A DNA stretch of 6,275 nucleotides from NCBI GenBank assembly GCA_003105245.1, contig PQAI01000250.1, positions 1 to 6,275 of the forward strand, written 5' to 3'. The notes under the pieces are model-generated. The model was not told where the DNA came from. It was given only the letters and a program-made list of their open reading frames with translations, and searched no databases. Source of the DNA: Betaproteobacteria bacterium (GTDB lineage: Bacteria > Pseudomonadota > Gammaproteobacteria > Burkholderiales > Usitatibacteraceae). Both the position numbers and the translations under genes were made by a program. Of the stretch, positions 1 through 6,157 are shown one piece after another; position 1 is the stretch's first letter, and every line of letters begins with the position of its first letter.

Positions 1-370
1 CGGCGGGCGCGGCAGGCGCGGCGGCCTTCGCGGACGCGGAAGCGGCCGGGCTCCTCGCCTCGCCGACGCTCGCGAGCAGATGGTCCACGGCCGCCTTCAC
101 TTCCGCGTCCGAGAGCGAGAGGTTGCCGCCCTTGCCGGGCATCCCGTTGGCGGTGCCCTTGAGGGCGCTCGCGTAGAGCTTCGCCGTGCCGGCCTTGATG
201 CGCGGCGCCCAGTCGCCCCGGTTGCCGTACTTGGGCGCGCCGGCGAGGCCGGGGCCGTGGCAAAGCGCGCAGGTCTTCTCGTAGGTGGCCTTTCCGGCGC
301 CCTTGTCCTGGGCGGCGACCGGTGTCGCAAGGACGGCCGCGACGAACGCGATGGCGAGGATGCGTCTCAT
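1..370 (-). CDS. Monohaem class I cytochrome c, cytochrome c5-like (3' end outside window)
   Basis: This is a periplasmic electron carrier with one covalently bound haem. The ATG at 370 gives a typical signal peptide (MRRILAIAFVAAVLA, predicted cleavage after the Ala-Ala at residues 19-20). The haem site CALCH is at residues 34-38. The likely sixth ligand is Met77 in the motif NGMPGKGG, which resembles the NGMPPKGG-type motif of cytochrome c5. A final helix (SDAEVKAAVDHLL) closes the domain near residue 103. The frame then runs without a stop into an Ala/Pro/Lys-rich stretch to the window edge, so the protein has either a low-complexity tail or a further domain. It starts only 4 nt after the trihaem gene stop (375-377) and lacks a strong Shine-Dalgarno sequence, which suggests translational coupling. 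Its place at the end of the cluster suits a soluble carrier that feeds the trihaem protein or outer-membrane conduit; this role is inferred. The cytochrome c identity is secure, the c5 subfamily likely. Confidence 0.9.
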   Translation of the reverse strand, partial: MRRILAIAFVAAVLATPVAAQDKGAGKATYEKTCALCHGPGLAGAPKYGNRGDWAPRIKAGTAKLYASALKGTANGMPGKGGNLSLSDAEVKAAVDHLLASVGEARSPAASASAKAAAPAAPA

Positions 371-374
371 GGCA

Positions 375-830
375 TCACCGCTTCGCCGCCGGGCCGGGAG
401 CGGCAGCCGCAGCCGCCGGCGCTCCCACCAGTTTCTGGATCGTGCTCTCGTGCACCTGCGTGGGCGTGTTCGGCTTGCCCGAGTGGCACAGGTCGCAGTT
501 CTCGACCGACCAGGCGACGGCGCCGTTGTGGCAGGCGCCGCAGAACTGGCCGTCGATGATCTTCACCATGTTGATGTCGTTTCCGCCCGCCTGGAACTTG
601 AAGCCGAGGTCGCTGTGGCAGACCTTGCAGCGGAAGCGCACGCGGTGGAACCAGTGCGGGAAGACGACGGGCCGGACGCCGGCGGCGTCCGAGTGGCTGT
701 TGATCACCACGTCTCCGTACTCCGCCCGCGCCGGTTCGGCGGAGGAGAGGAAAAAGCCGGCGCACGCGGCCGCCGCGAGGACGAGCCCCGCGAGTCGGGC
801 GCGCGGGCCGGGGGGGGTAAGCGTTTCCAT
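375..830 (-). CDS. Periplasmic trihaem c7-type cytochrome
   Basis: This is a 151-residue exported cytochrome with three haem sites: CKVCH (68-72), CGACH (97-101) and CDLCH (112-116). An N-terminal hydrophobic segment with likely cleavage after residue 36 (ARA/EYG) is the signal peptide. Four non-haem histidines (46, 59, 62, 127) are enough for bis-His ligation of all three haems. The segment FPHWFH...CKVCH, followed by GQFCGACHNG, fits the trihaem c(7)-type domain family seen in multihaem electron-transfer clusters. The domain is followed by an Ala/Pro-rich tail ending AAKR. The ATG at 830 is supported by AGGAAAGG (plus-strand 841-848), 10 nt upstream and overlapping the barrel gene stop codon. 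Codons 5-7 contain a run of eight C (810-817), a possible slippage site. By analogy with periplasmic trihaem PpcA-type proteins of Geobacter it would move electrons from inner-membrane donors to the outer-membrane module; that role is inferred. Confidence 0.9.
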   Translation of the reverse strand: METLTPPGPRARLAGLVLAAAACAGFFLSSAEPARAEYGDVVINSHSDAAGVRPVVFPHWFHRVRFRCKVCHSDLGFKFQAGGNDINMVKIIDGQFCGACHNGAVAWSVENCDLCHSGKPNTPTQVHESTIQKLVGAPAAAAAAPGPAAKR

Positions 831-846
831 CCGTGGGAAGCCTTTC

Positions 847-2799
847 CTAGTACTGGCCAATGTGGCGGTAGACGCGCAGGTACCACTGCAGGTCGTCTCG
901 ACCGTCGACCTTTGCAAGCCGCGTGCCAATGCGCAGCTCCAGCCGGCCGATGTCGTAGGACAGGCGGCTGTCGACGAGCTGGGTGACGTTCTCGCGCGTG
1001 GCGTCGACGTCGCCCAGGATGCGCGCGTTGAGCAGCACGCCCTCGTTGAAGGTCGCGCTGAGCGAATAGCGCAGGCGCGGCACGCCGAACACCCGCGCGT
1101 GCTGGTACGAAATGCCCCCATAGACCTGACGGGTTTCCTCCTCGATGCCGAAGAGCTCGCGATTGCTGCGCACCCACTGAGCCGTGACGTTGGCCGACAG
1201 GGAGTCGTGCTGCCCGAACCGCACCTGGCCGCTCGCCTGCACGTTGGCGAGCCGGAACCGGTCATTGAGGCCGCCGCGCGATTCCGATCCGCTGTAGCTC
1301 GCACCGAAGTAGGCCTCCGCCGACTCCCCGGTGAACACGCGCAGGCCGGCGGAGACGCCGGCGCGAAGCTGCTGCGTCCGGCCGAGGAAGGTGTCCTCGA
1401 TCACCCCGCCTCCCTGGGTGACGAGGAGGTTGAGCGCGGCCGCCTCGCCCAGCGGGAGCGTGCGCGAGAGCTGCTGGTCGGCCTGGACGGTGCCCGCGGT
1501 GCGCGATTCCTCCGGGCCGCCGCTCTGGTGCGCGCCCTGCATCGACGCGCTCAGCGTGTAGGCCGCGAATCCCAGGTCGAAGGGCCGCGATGTGTAGGTC
1601 GCGCCCACGCTCCCGAAGGTGACGAGGTCGGGGTCGGCGCCGCTCGCGTCGATGCGCGTGGCGGTGAGCGAGGCGTTGAGGGTCGTTTCCTCGGTGACGG
1701 AGAAGCTCGCGCCGGCGTTGCCCGAGAGCGAATGCGCGGTGGCGTCGGCCCCGCCGCGCAGGAACTGGTTCACGAACACCCGCCCGCCGCCGGTCACCGC
1801 GAGGCGCTCGTCCCACTCCGGGCGCCAGACGGCCTGCGAGCTTAGCTGCCCCAGCCGCTGCGTGAATCCGCCCCCGCTCCCGGAGGCCGTCAGGTCCGAC
1901 TCCGTGAGGTTCGCGAGCGAGCTCACCCAGAGGTCGGGCGTGGGCGTGTAGAGGTTCGAGGCGTAGGCGCGCAGGATGTCGGAGCCCGCGCCGCCGGGCT
2001 GGCGGTTGCGCGACCAGTTGAGGACGGCGTCCGTGCGGTGCGGATCCTGCGTGCCCAGGTAGCGGCCCTCGAGTTGCGACACGGTGTCGCGCCCGAAGGC
2101 GTCCGACGAGATCGCGCTGTAGTCGAAGCTGCCGACCCAGGTCTGCGTTCCGAGAGGATCGCGCCAGGTCTGCCGCAGCGTCGCGCGAGAATTGCGGTAG
2201 TCGCTGGCGGCGTAGTCGCCGCTCGCGCGGCTGTCGGTCGAGTGGGCCGAGGCGAGGAAGGGGAAGCGGCTCGCCGGAAAGACGGTGACCGTGCCCCCGC
2301 CCGACAGGGAACTCGCGGGGATGAACCCGGCGCGGTTGGCCGGATCGAGCGTGTCGCCCTTCTCGCCCGTCACGAGGACAGTGAGGGTCCCCTGAACCTG
2401 GGCGAACCACGGCTTCCAGAAGTAGCTCGACGCGTTGAGGTTGGCCGCGCCCAGCAGCAGCTGCCGCCGCCGGGCGCCCTCGGCCTTCTGCGCGAGGTAC
2501 TCCATCCCCAGCGTGCCGCCCCAGCGCGCCGGCGCGAAGCCCACGGGCTCGCCGGAGCCGATGAACGGGAAGACCGTCGCCGCCCAGGTCGGCTCGGTTT
2601 CGACCGCCGGGCCGGCCGGGGGCGATGGCGGGATCGCGCCTTGGGGAGGGCCCGCCTGCGCCAGGACCCAGCGCACCGGATCGAAGACCTCGCGAGCGGA
2701 GGCGAAGTCGCCATCCATCCGCAACTCGCCGGCGCTCGCCCCGGTGGCAAGGCACGCGGCGAGGACCGCGACGGCACCCCGTGGCCGCTCGGCGGTCAC
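847..2799 (-). CDS. Large outer-membrane beta-barrel protein, putative porin of an electron-transfer module
   Basis: This 650-residue protein is predicted to be an outer-membrane barrel. The chosen start is the GTG at 2799, which overlaps the upstream stop as GTGA and gives a clean signal peptide (TAERPRGAVAVLAACLATGASA/GEL). The ATG at 2916 in the same frame would add a charged, non-signal-like leader inside the isomerase gene. A Pro-rich linker (about 45-70) is followed by several hundred residues of alternating polar/hydrophobic strands joined by Gly/Ser/Asp/Asn-rich loops (for example LNASLTATRID, QVYGGISYQHARV, LRYSLSATFNEG). The chain ends in strands (LQWYLRVYRHIGQY) with a C-terminal Tyr, like a barrel-assembly signal. 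No CXXCH is present and cysteine is essentially limited to the signal peptide, as expected for barrels. Lying between a parvulin chaperone and two periplasmic cytochromes, it could be the porin of a porin-cytochrome conduit or the export channel for the tetrahaem protein. I cannot assign it to MtrB/PioB or another named family from sequence alone. Confidence 0.8.
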   Translation of the reverse strand: MTAERPRGAVAVLAACLATGASAGELRMDGDFASAREVFDPVRWVLAQAGPPQGAIPPSPPAGPAVETEPTWAATVFPFIGSGEPVGFAPARWGGTLGMEYLAQKAEGARRRQLLLGAANLNASSYFWKPWFAQVQGTLTVLVTGEKGDTLDPANRAGFIPASSLSGGGTVTVFPASRFPFLASAHSTDSRASGDYAASDYRNSRATLRQTWRDPLGTQTWVGSFDYSAISSDAFGRDTVSQLEGRYLGTQDPHRTDAVLNWSRNRQPGGAGSDILRAYASNLYTPTPDLWVSSLANLTESDLTASGSGGGFTQRLGQLSSQAVWRPEWDERLAVTGGGRVFVNQFLRGGADATAHSLSGNAGASFSVTEETTLNASLTATRIDASGADPDLVTFGSVGATYTSRPFDLGFAAYTLSASMQGAHQSGGPEESRTAGTVQADQQLSRTLPLGEAAALNLLVTQGGGVIEDTFLGRTQQLRAGVSAGLRVFTGESAEAYFGASYSGSESRGGLNDRFRLANVQASGQVRFGQHDSLSANVTAQWVRSNRELFGIEEETRQVYGGISYQHARVFGVPRLRYSLSATFNEGVLLNARILGDVDATRENVTQLVDSRLSYDIGRLELRIGTRLAKVDGRDDLQWYLRVYRHIGQY

Positions 2800-3818
2800 C
2801 GCGATGCGGAGGCGGCGCCCTTCGCGGCGTCGGGCGCCGCGGCGAGTTCGGGATACTGGCGAGCATCGATCTCGATCTTCGCCTTCGCGCGCAGGCTCGC
2901 CACGAAAGACTTCCACGCCTCGTCGGCGGCCTGGCGGCGTTGCAGTTCCCGCGCGCGCTCCGAAACCGCCTCGTAGGGCCGCAGCTGCGCGGGCTTGCGG
3001 TCGGTCACCCGCACGATCGCGATGCCCTCCAGGAGGGTGAGGGGCTCGGAAGCGCGATCGCCTTCGAGCTTGTCGGCCGCGGCCTGCACGGGCTCGGGCA
3101 GCGCCCCGCGGTGCACGTAGCCCATGTCGCCGCCCTGGGCCGCCGACTCGTCGCCGGAGTGGATGCGGGCGAGCTCCGCGAAGTCCGCGCCGCGGTCCAG
3201 GCGCTGGCGGATGCCGGCAGCCTCCTCGCGCGCGCGGTCGCGGGCGGCCTTGCCGGCCGAAGGGTCCACCCGCAGCAGGATGAGGCCCAGGCGCACCTTC
3301 TCGGGCTCGGTGAACAGCGCGGGGTTGGCGTCATGGAAGCGGCGCGCCTGTTCCGGCGTGGGCGACACCTCGCCGCGAACCCGTTTCTCGAGATCCTCCG
3401 CGAGGTGCCGCTCCTCGAGGTCCGCGCGCCAGCGCGCGACCTGCGGGCCCCGGTGCTCGGCCCAGCCGGGCATGTTGCGGAAGCGCGCCTCGATCCTCTC
3501 GAGGTCCCGCTCCACCCGCGTCGCGTCGGGAACCATGCCGCGCGAGCGCGCCTCCGCCGCCACGAGCGCGAGCTCGACGAGGGAGGCGGCCACGTCTCGC
3601 CGCACGCCCGCCATGTCCCCCTCGGGCGGGGCGCGGTGGTAGTAGCGGCTGCGCACGGCGGCCGCGAGGGCCTGCTCGTACTCCGCGGCGCTGATGGCGC
3701 GCCCGTTCACGGTGATCACCGCGGCGGCGGGGTCGGCCGCCGGGGCGGGCGCCGCGTCGGCCGCGCTCGCGAGCGACGAGGCGAGGGCGACCAGGGAAAC
3801 CAGGAGGGCGATGCGCAT
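2796..3818 (-). CDS. Periplasmic SurA/PpiC-like parvulin peptidyl-prolyl cis-trans isomerase
   Basis: This 340-residue exported foldase is expected to catalyse prolyl isomerisation and chaperone envelope proteins. The ATG at 3818 is preceded by GGAG 8 nt upstream and starts a signal peptide (MRIALLVSLVALASSLASA, cleavage near 19-20). A helical SurA-type N-terminal region (about 34-165: VITVNGRAISAAEYEQAL, long Arg/Glu-rich helices) leads into a parvulin domain at about 173-275. Diagnostic parvulin pieces are KVRLGLILLRV, FAELARIHSGDESAAQGGDMGYV and the segment LTLLEGIAIVRVTDRKPA. A charged helix (about 280-318) and an Ala-rich tail follow. The stop overlaps the GTG of the barrel gene by 3 nt, so the two are probably translated in a coupled way, which fits barrel assembly as its job; the secreted tetrahaem protein is another possible client. 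A strong terminator ends only 15 nt before its start codon, so expression must come from read-through or from inside the cytochrome gene. Confidence 0.92.
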   Translation of the reverse strand: MRIALLVSLVALASSLASAADAAPAPAADPAAAVITVNGRAISAAEYEQALAAAVRSRYYHRAPPEGDMAGVRRDVAASLVELALVAAEARSRGMVPDATRVERDLERIEARFRNMPGWAEHRGPQVARWRADLEERHLAEDLEKRVRGEVSPTPEQARRFHDANPALFTEPEKVRLGLILLRVDPSAGKAARDRAREEAAGIRQRLDRGADFAELARIHSGDESAAQGGDMGYVHRGALPEPVQAAADKLEGDRASEPLTLLEGIAIVRVTDRKPAQLRPYEAVSERARELQRRQAADEAWKSFVASLRAKAKIEIDARQYPELAAAPDAAKGAASASR

Positions 3819-3833
3819 GGATTGTTCTCCAGG

Positions 3834-3864
3834 AAAAAGGGGCCGGGCTTGGTGCCCGGCCCCT
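3834..3864 (-). terminator. Intrinsic terminator or attenuator between the tetrahaem and isomerase genes
   Basis: On the minus strand a perfect 10-bp G+C stem (GGGGCCGGGC, plus-strand 3854-3863, paired with 3839-3848) encloses a 5-nt loop, extended by one A-T pair, and is followed directly by five T (3838-3834). The stem begins 28 nt after the tetrahaem stop codon. This is the textbook form of a Rho-independent terminator. Because the T run ends 15 nt before the isomerase ATG, it would act as a partial terminator, giving much tetrahaem mRNA and less of the assembly genes. Confidence 0.85.
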
Positions 3865-3892
3865 CGCGACTCGCGATGGCGATCGAGCGCCG

Positions 3893-4774
3893 CTACTTCA
3901 CGTGGCAGGCCAGGCAGACGGCGCTGTTGGTGTTGGCGATGCGCAGGAAGGTGGCGCCGGAATTCGGCAGGCCGCCGGGGTTGGGGACGGTGTTGTCCGC
4001 GTGCGGGTCGTGGCAGCTGCCGCACTCGACCGAGGGCCCCGCCCCCGTGCCGAAGGTGCGGGTGTAGAGCTGCATGTCGGTCTTGTTGCGCGCCGCCGTG
4101 CCGCCGGTCGTGTCCACCCAGAAGACGGTGTTGCCGTTCACCACGCCGCTCGCGGGCGCGACGAAGTCGGGATCCACGCACGCCGTGCCGGGCGCGGCGT
4201 TGGTCGGGCCGCCGCCGCAGTACTTGATGCCGATGGGATGGTCGTTGCTCAGGTCGCTGCCGAGCATCGCGAGCGAGGTCGCGGAGTTGATGAGCTTGCC
4301 CGAGGCGTCCACGCGCGTGCCCTGCCAGGTGTAGCCAAGGCCGTTGGCGCCGCCGCCCGTCACGTCGTAGCCGCCGGAGCCGGGCGCGTTGATGAGGTTG
4401 TCCATGGCCTGCGTGCCGTCGTGGCACGACAGGCAGGCGAGCGAGATCGAGCCCACGGGCAGGATCTCGCCGTCGATGGAACTCGAGTTGAGCGTGGCGT
4501 AGGTGGTGTAGGTCGCGCCGGTGTTCAGGCGCTTGTTCCACAGCGGCACCGGGGCCGTCGTGTCGGCCGCGTGCGGCGTGTGGCAGAAGACGCAGATCTC
4601 GTCCGTGCCCCCGCCGACCGCGATGCTGTTGTTGCCCGCGGTGCTGCTCGGGCTCAGGTTGTGCTTCGTGTTGGCGATGCCGGCCTGGACGGGCAGCACG
4701 CCGAGCCCGAGGCTCAGCATGGTCCAGAACAGCGCCACCGCCGGCCTGCTCCATCCCCTTCTGTTGTTGGTCAT
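3893..4774 (-). CDS. Secreted tetrahaem c-type cytochrome, OmcE-like (candidate nanowire subunit)
   Basis: This 293-residue precursor has a signal peptide (likely cleavage after residue 31, VQA/GIANTKH) and four haem sites: CVFCH 61-65, CLSCH 114-118, CGSCH 251-255 and CLACH 287-291. They form two doubled-CXXCH units (CVFCHTPH...CLSCHDG and CGSCHDPH...CLACH). The segments KHNLS near the mature N-terminus, PLWNKR, DLSNDHPIG and CLSCHDGT are those I associate with OmcE-type tetrahaem cytochromes, which polymerise into filaments in Geobacter. The mature chain contains exactly four other histidines (38, 68, 179, 258), just enough for bis-His ligation of every haem. A long insert between haems 2 and 3 carries two extra cysteines (186, 199), likely a disulphide. 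The start is decided by AGGAG (4782-4786) 7 nt upstream of the ATG. It is preceded by a sigma-54-like promoter and followed by a strong terminator, as expected for an abundant product. The tetrahaem identity is certain; filament formation is inferred. Confidence 0.93.
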   Translation of the reverse strand: MTNNRRGWSRPAVALFWTMLSLGLGVLPVQAGIANTKHNLSPSSTAGNNSIAVGGGTDEICVFCHTPHAADTTAPVPLWNKRLNTGATYTTYATLNSSSIDGEILPVGSISLACLSCHDGTQAMDNLINAPGSGGYDVTGGGANGLGYTWQGTRVDASGKLINSATSLAMLGSDLSNDHPIGIKYCGGGPTNAAPGTACVDPDFVAPASGVVNGNTVFWVDTTGGTAARNKTDMQLYTRTFGTGAGPSVECGSCHDPHADNTVPNPGGLPNSGATFLRIANTNSAVCLACHVK

Positions 4775-4781
4775 CTTCGCG

Positions 4782-4786
4782 CTCCT
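4782..4786 (-). promoter_or_regulatory. Ribosome binding site of the tetrahaem cytochrome gene
   Basis: The minus strand reads AGGAG with a 7-nt spacer to the ATG at 4774. It decides the start, because the same frame stays open far upstream through the lipoprotein gene region and has no comparable site there. It is the best ribosome site in the cluster, in line with high expression. Confidence 0.75.
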
Positions 4787-4839
4787 GGGTTTGTCGTCGA
4801 CGCCGCCGCCCTGTGTTCCGGCGCGGTTGCCATCGCCTA

Positions 4840-4855
4840 TGCAGCATCCGTGCCA
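4840..4855 (-). promoter_or_regulatory. Putative sigma-54 (-24/-12) promoter of the tetrahaem cytochrome gene
   Basis: The minus strand reads TGGCACG-GATG-CTGCA. Against the sigma-54 consensus TGGCACG-N4-TTGCW this is 11 of 12 positions, with the invariant GG and GC exactly 10 nt apart. Transcription would start near 4829, giving a leader of about 55 nt before the ATG at 4774. It lies in the 197-nt gap after the lipoprotein gene, the only sizeable gap inside the cluster. An activator of the NtrC type would be required. RpoN control of cytochrome genes is known in Geobacter. Confidence 0.6.
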
Positions 4856-4880
4856 GCGGCCGGGAGGCTCGCCGGCACGG
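4848..4880 (-). repeat. Inverted repeat overlapping the -24 box of the tetrahaem promoter
   Basis: Perfect 7-bp arms lie at 4848-4854 (CCGTGCC on the plus strand) and 4874-4880 (GGCACGG), separated by 19 nt. The promoter-proximal arm contains most of the -24 element. Another GCACGGCAC motif lies just upstream at 4905-4913. It may be a regulator site or a folding element, or chance in G+C-rich DNA. Confidence 0.4.
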
Positions 4881-4971
4881 AGGCGGGCCGCGACTTCATC
4901 CCCCGCACGGCACCTTCCGCGGCAAAGCCTTCCCGCGTGGAAGAATCCCGCTTCCCGATTCCGAGAGCCCG

Positions 4972-6108
4972 CTAGCGCGCGGCTGGAGCGGGCGCGGCGA
5001 CAGGCGCGGCCGAGGCCCTGGCGGCGCGCCGCAGGTGGCCCTGCCCCGCCGCCAGCGTGACGGGGCGAAAGACGTCGACCTTGCGGAACCACTGGTCGAC
5101 CATGTAGACGCGGCCGTCCTCGTCGACGTAGATCCCCGATGGGAGCATGTACTTGCCGGGCCCGTCGCGTTCGGAGCGCTCGCCCACGAAGAGCAGGAGC
5201 TCGCCCTCCGGGCTGAAGATCTGGAAATTGCCGAAGGCGGAATCGACCACGTAGACGTTTCCCGAGGCGTCGGTCGCGATCTCCTTCGGGCGCGCGAACT
5301 GCCCGAACTGCTTGCCCAGGGCGCCGAAGCTCCTGAGGAACTGCCCGTCGCGCGAGAACACCTGGACGCGGAAGTTGCCGCCGTCGACCACGTAGAGGCG
5401 ACCGTCCTTGCCGATGGCGAGGTCGCGGGGAAGGTTGAATTCCCCGGGGCCGGCACCGCGCCTGCCGATGTCGAAGAGGTGCCCGCCGGTCCTCGCGTCG
5501 AAGGCCCGCACGCGGTGGTTCTCGGAGCCCACGCCCCCGATGTCGACCACGTAGAGGCGCTCGCCGCGCGGGTCCACCGTGACGCTCGACAGGCGATCGA
5601 ACCACTTCGCCCCCCCGATGGCGCGCAGGAAGCGGCCCTCGGGACTGAACACCTTCACGTCCCTGGCCGTGATGTCGGCGACGTAGAGGGTGCCCGAGGC
5701 ATCCACGTCGATCCCCAGCGGCTTCACGATGCGCCCCGGTTCCTCCTCGCCGATCTTGTAGAAGCGGCCCGCGGGAAAGTCGAACACGCGGATGTAGCGC
5801 TGCGCCGAGTCGCTCACGAAGACCCGGCCGCGGTGCACGGCCACCGCGTAGGGCTTGCTCAGCCCCTCGCTCTTCTGGCCCTCGCCCGTGACGAGCCGGC
5901 GCAGGTCGTCTCCCGACTCGGGGGCGATGACGTCGGCGCTGCCGTAGATCGTGCGTTCGTAAACGAACCTCGCCTCCTCGGGCGGCGGCGGATAGACGAG
6001 GTCTGCTCCCCGGGCCGTCGTCGGCGCGATGGGCGCCTGCATGCAGCCCGCCAGCAGGGCGACGAGCACGGCCGCGGCGGCCCGGCGGAAAAGTCGAGCG
6101 AGGTTCAT
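4972..6108 (-). CDS. Outer-membrane lipoprotein with six-bladed NHL-type beta-propeller
   Basis: This 378-residue protein begins with a lipoprotein signal; the lipobox LLAGC places the lipidated cysteine at residue 22. The next residue is Met rather than Asp, so retention in the inner membrane is not expected. Six repeats of about 45 residues follow, starting near residues 87, 131, 173, 228, 275 and 324. Each has the NHL pattern of a leading hydrophobic strand, D-x-x-G, [LV]Y[VM][VA]D and [VI]xVF[DS]xxGxF (for example LGIDVDASGTLYVADITARDVKVFSPEGRFL). This predicts a closed six-bladed propeller, usually a protein- or ligand-binding scaffold rather than an enzyme. The tail (residues 355-378) is Ala/Pro-rich. 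The ATG at 6108 is fixed by the lipobox although the ribosome site is weak. It has its own sigma-54-like promoter and lies just upstream of the tetrahaem gene. NHL-repeat proteins occur near multihaem cytochrome genes in Geobacter, to my recollection; a role in cytochrome assembly or anchoring is inference. Confidence 0.92.
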   Translation of the reverse strand: MNLARLFRRAAAAVLVALLAGCMQAPIAPTTARGADLVYPPPPEEARFVYERTIYGSADVIAPESGDDLRRLVTGEGQKSEGLSKPYAVAVHRGRVFVSDSAQRYIRVFDFPAGRFYKIGEEEPGRIVKPLGIDVDASGTLYVADITARDVKVFSPEGRFLRAIGGAKWFDRLSSVTVDPRGERLYVVDIGGVGSENHRVRAFDARTGGHLFDIGRRGAGPGEFNLPRDLAIGKDGRLYVVDGGNFRVQVFSRDGQFLRSFGALGKQFGQFARPKEIATDASGNVYVVDSAFGNFQIFSPEGELLLFVGERSERDGPGKYMLPSGIYVDEDGRVYMVDQWFRKVDVFRPVTLAAGQGHLRRAARASAAPVAAPAPAAR

Positions 6109-6157
6109 GGTCTTGTCGTGCGGGACGGGTACGCGAATGGTCGCATCGCGGGAGAAC

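Noticed and set aside
760..830. Lipobox-like AAAC in the trihaem signal peptide (Cys23).
   Set aside because: There is no Leu/Val at -3, and the hydrophobic stretch continues to a better signal peptidase I site (ARA/EYG). Soluble periplasmic export is more likely.
375..1304. Trihaem frame extended upstream to an ATG at 1304.
   Set aside because: The extra residues are Ser/Arg/Thr-rich shadow of the barrel gene. The ATG at 830 has a ribosome site and starts a signal peptide.
322..1845. Long plus-strand open frame (507 codons) opposite the barrel and trihaem genes, and similar plus-strand frames at 2038-2976, 2625-4067 and 3902-4975.
   Set aside because: They have no recognisable domain or export signal, are extremely rich in Arg/Ala/Gly, and mirror real minus-strand genes. 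High G+C makes stops rare on the antisense strand.
847..2916. ATG at 2916 as the barrel start.
   Set aside because: It would add 39 charged residues before the signal peptide, block export, and overlap the isomerase gene by 121 nt. The GTG at 2799 fits much better.
4775..4840. GEMM (cyclic dinucleotide) riboswitch in the tetrahaem leader, as found before some Geobacter cytochrome genes.
   Set aside because: The leader of about 55 nt is too short and lacks the conserved GACGCAAA core and paired stems.
4943..4961. Small dyad (GAATC/GATTC) after the lipoprotein gene as its terminator.
   Set aside because: The stem is only 5 bp and no T run follows, so it does not qualify as an intrinsic terminator.
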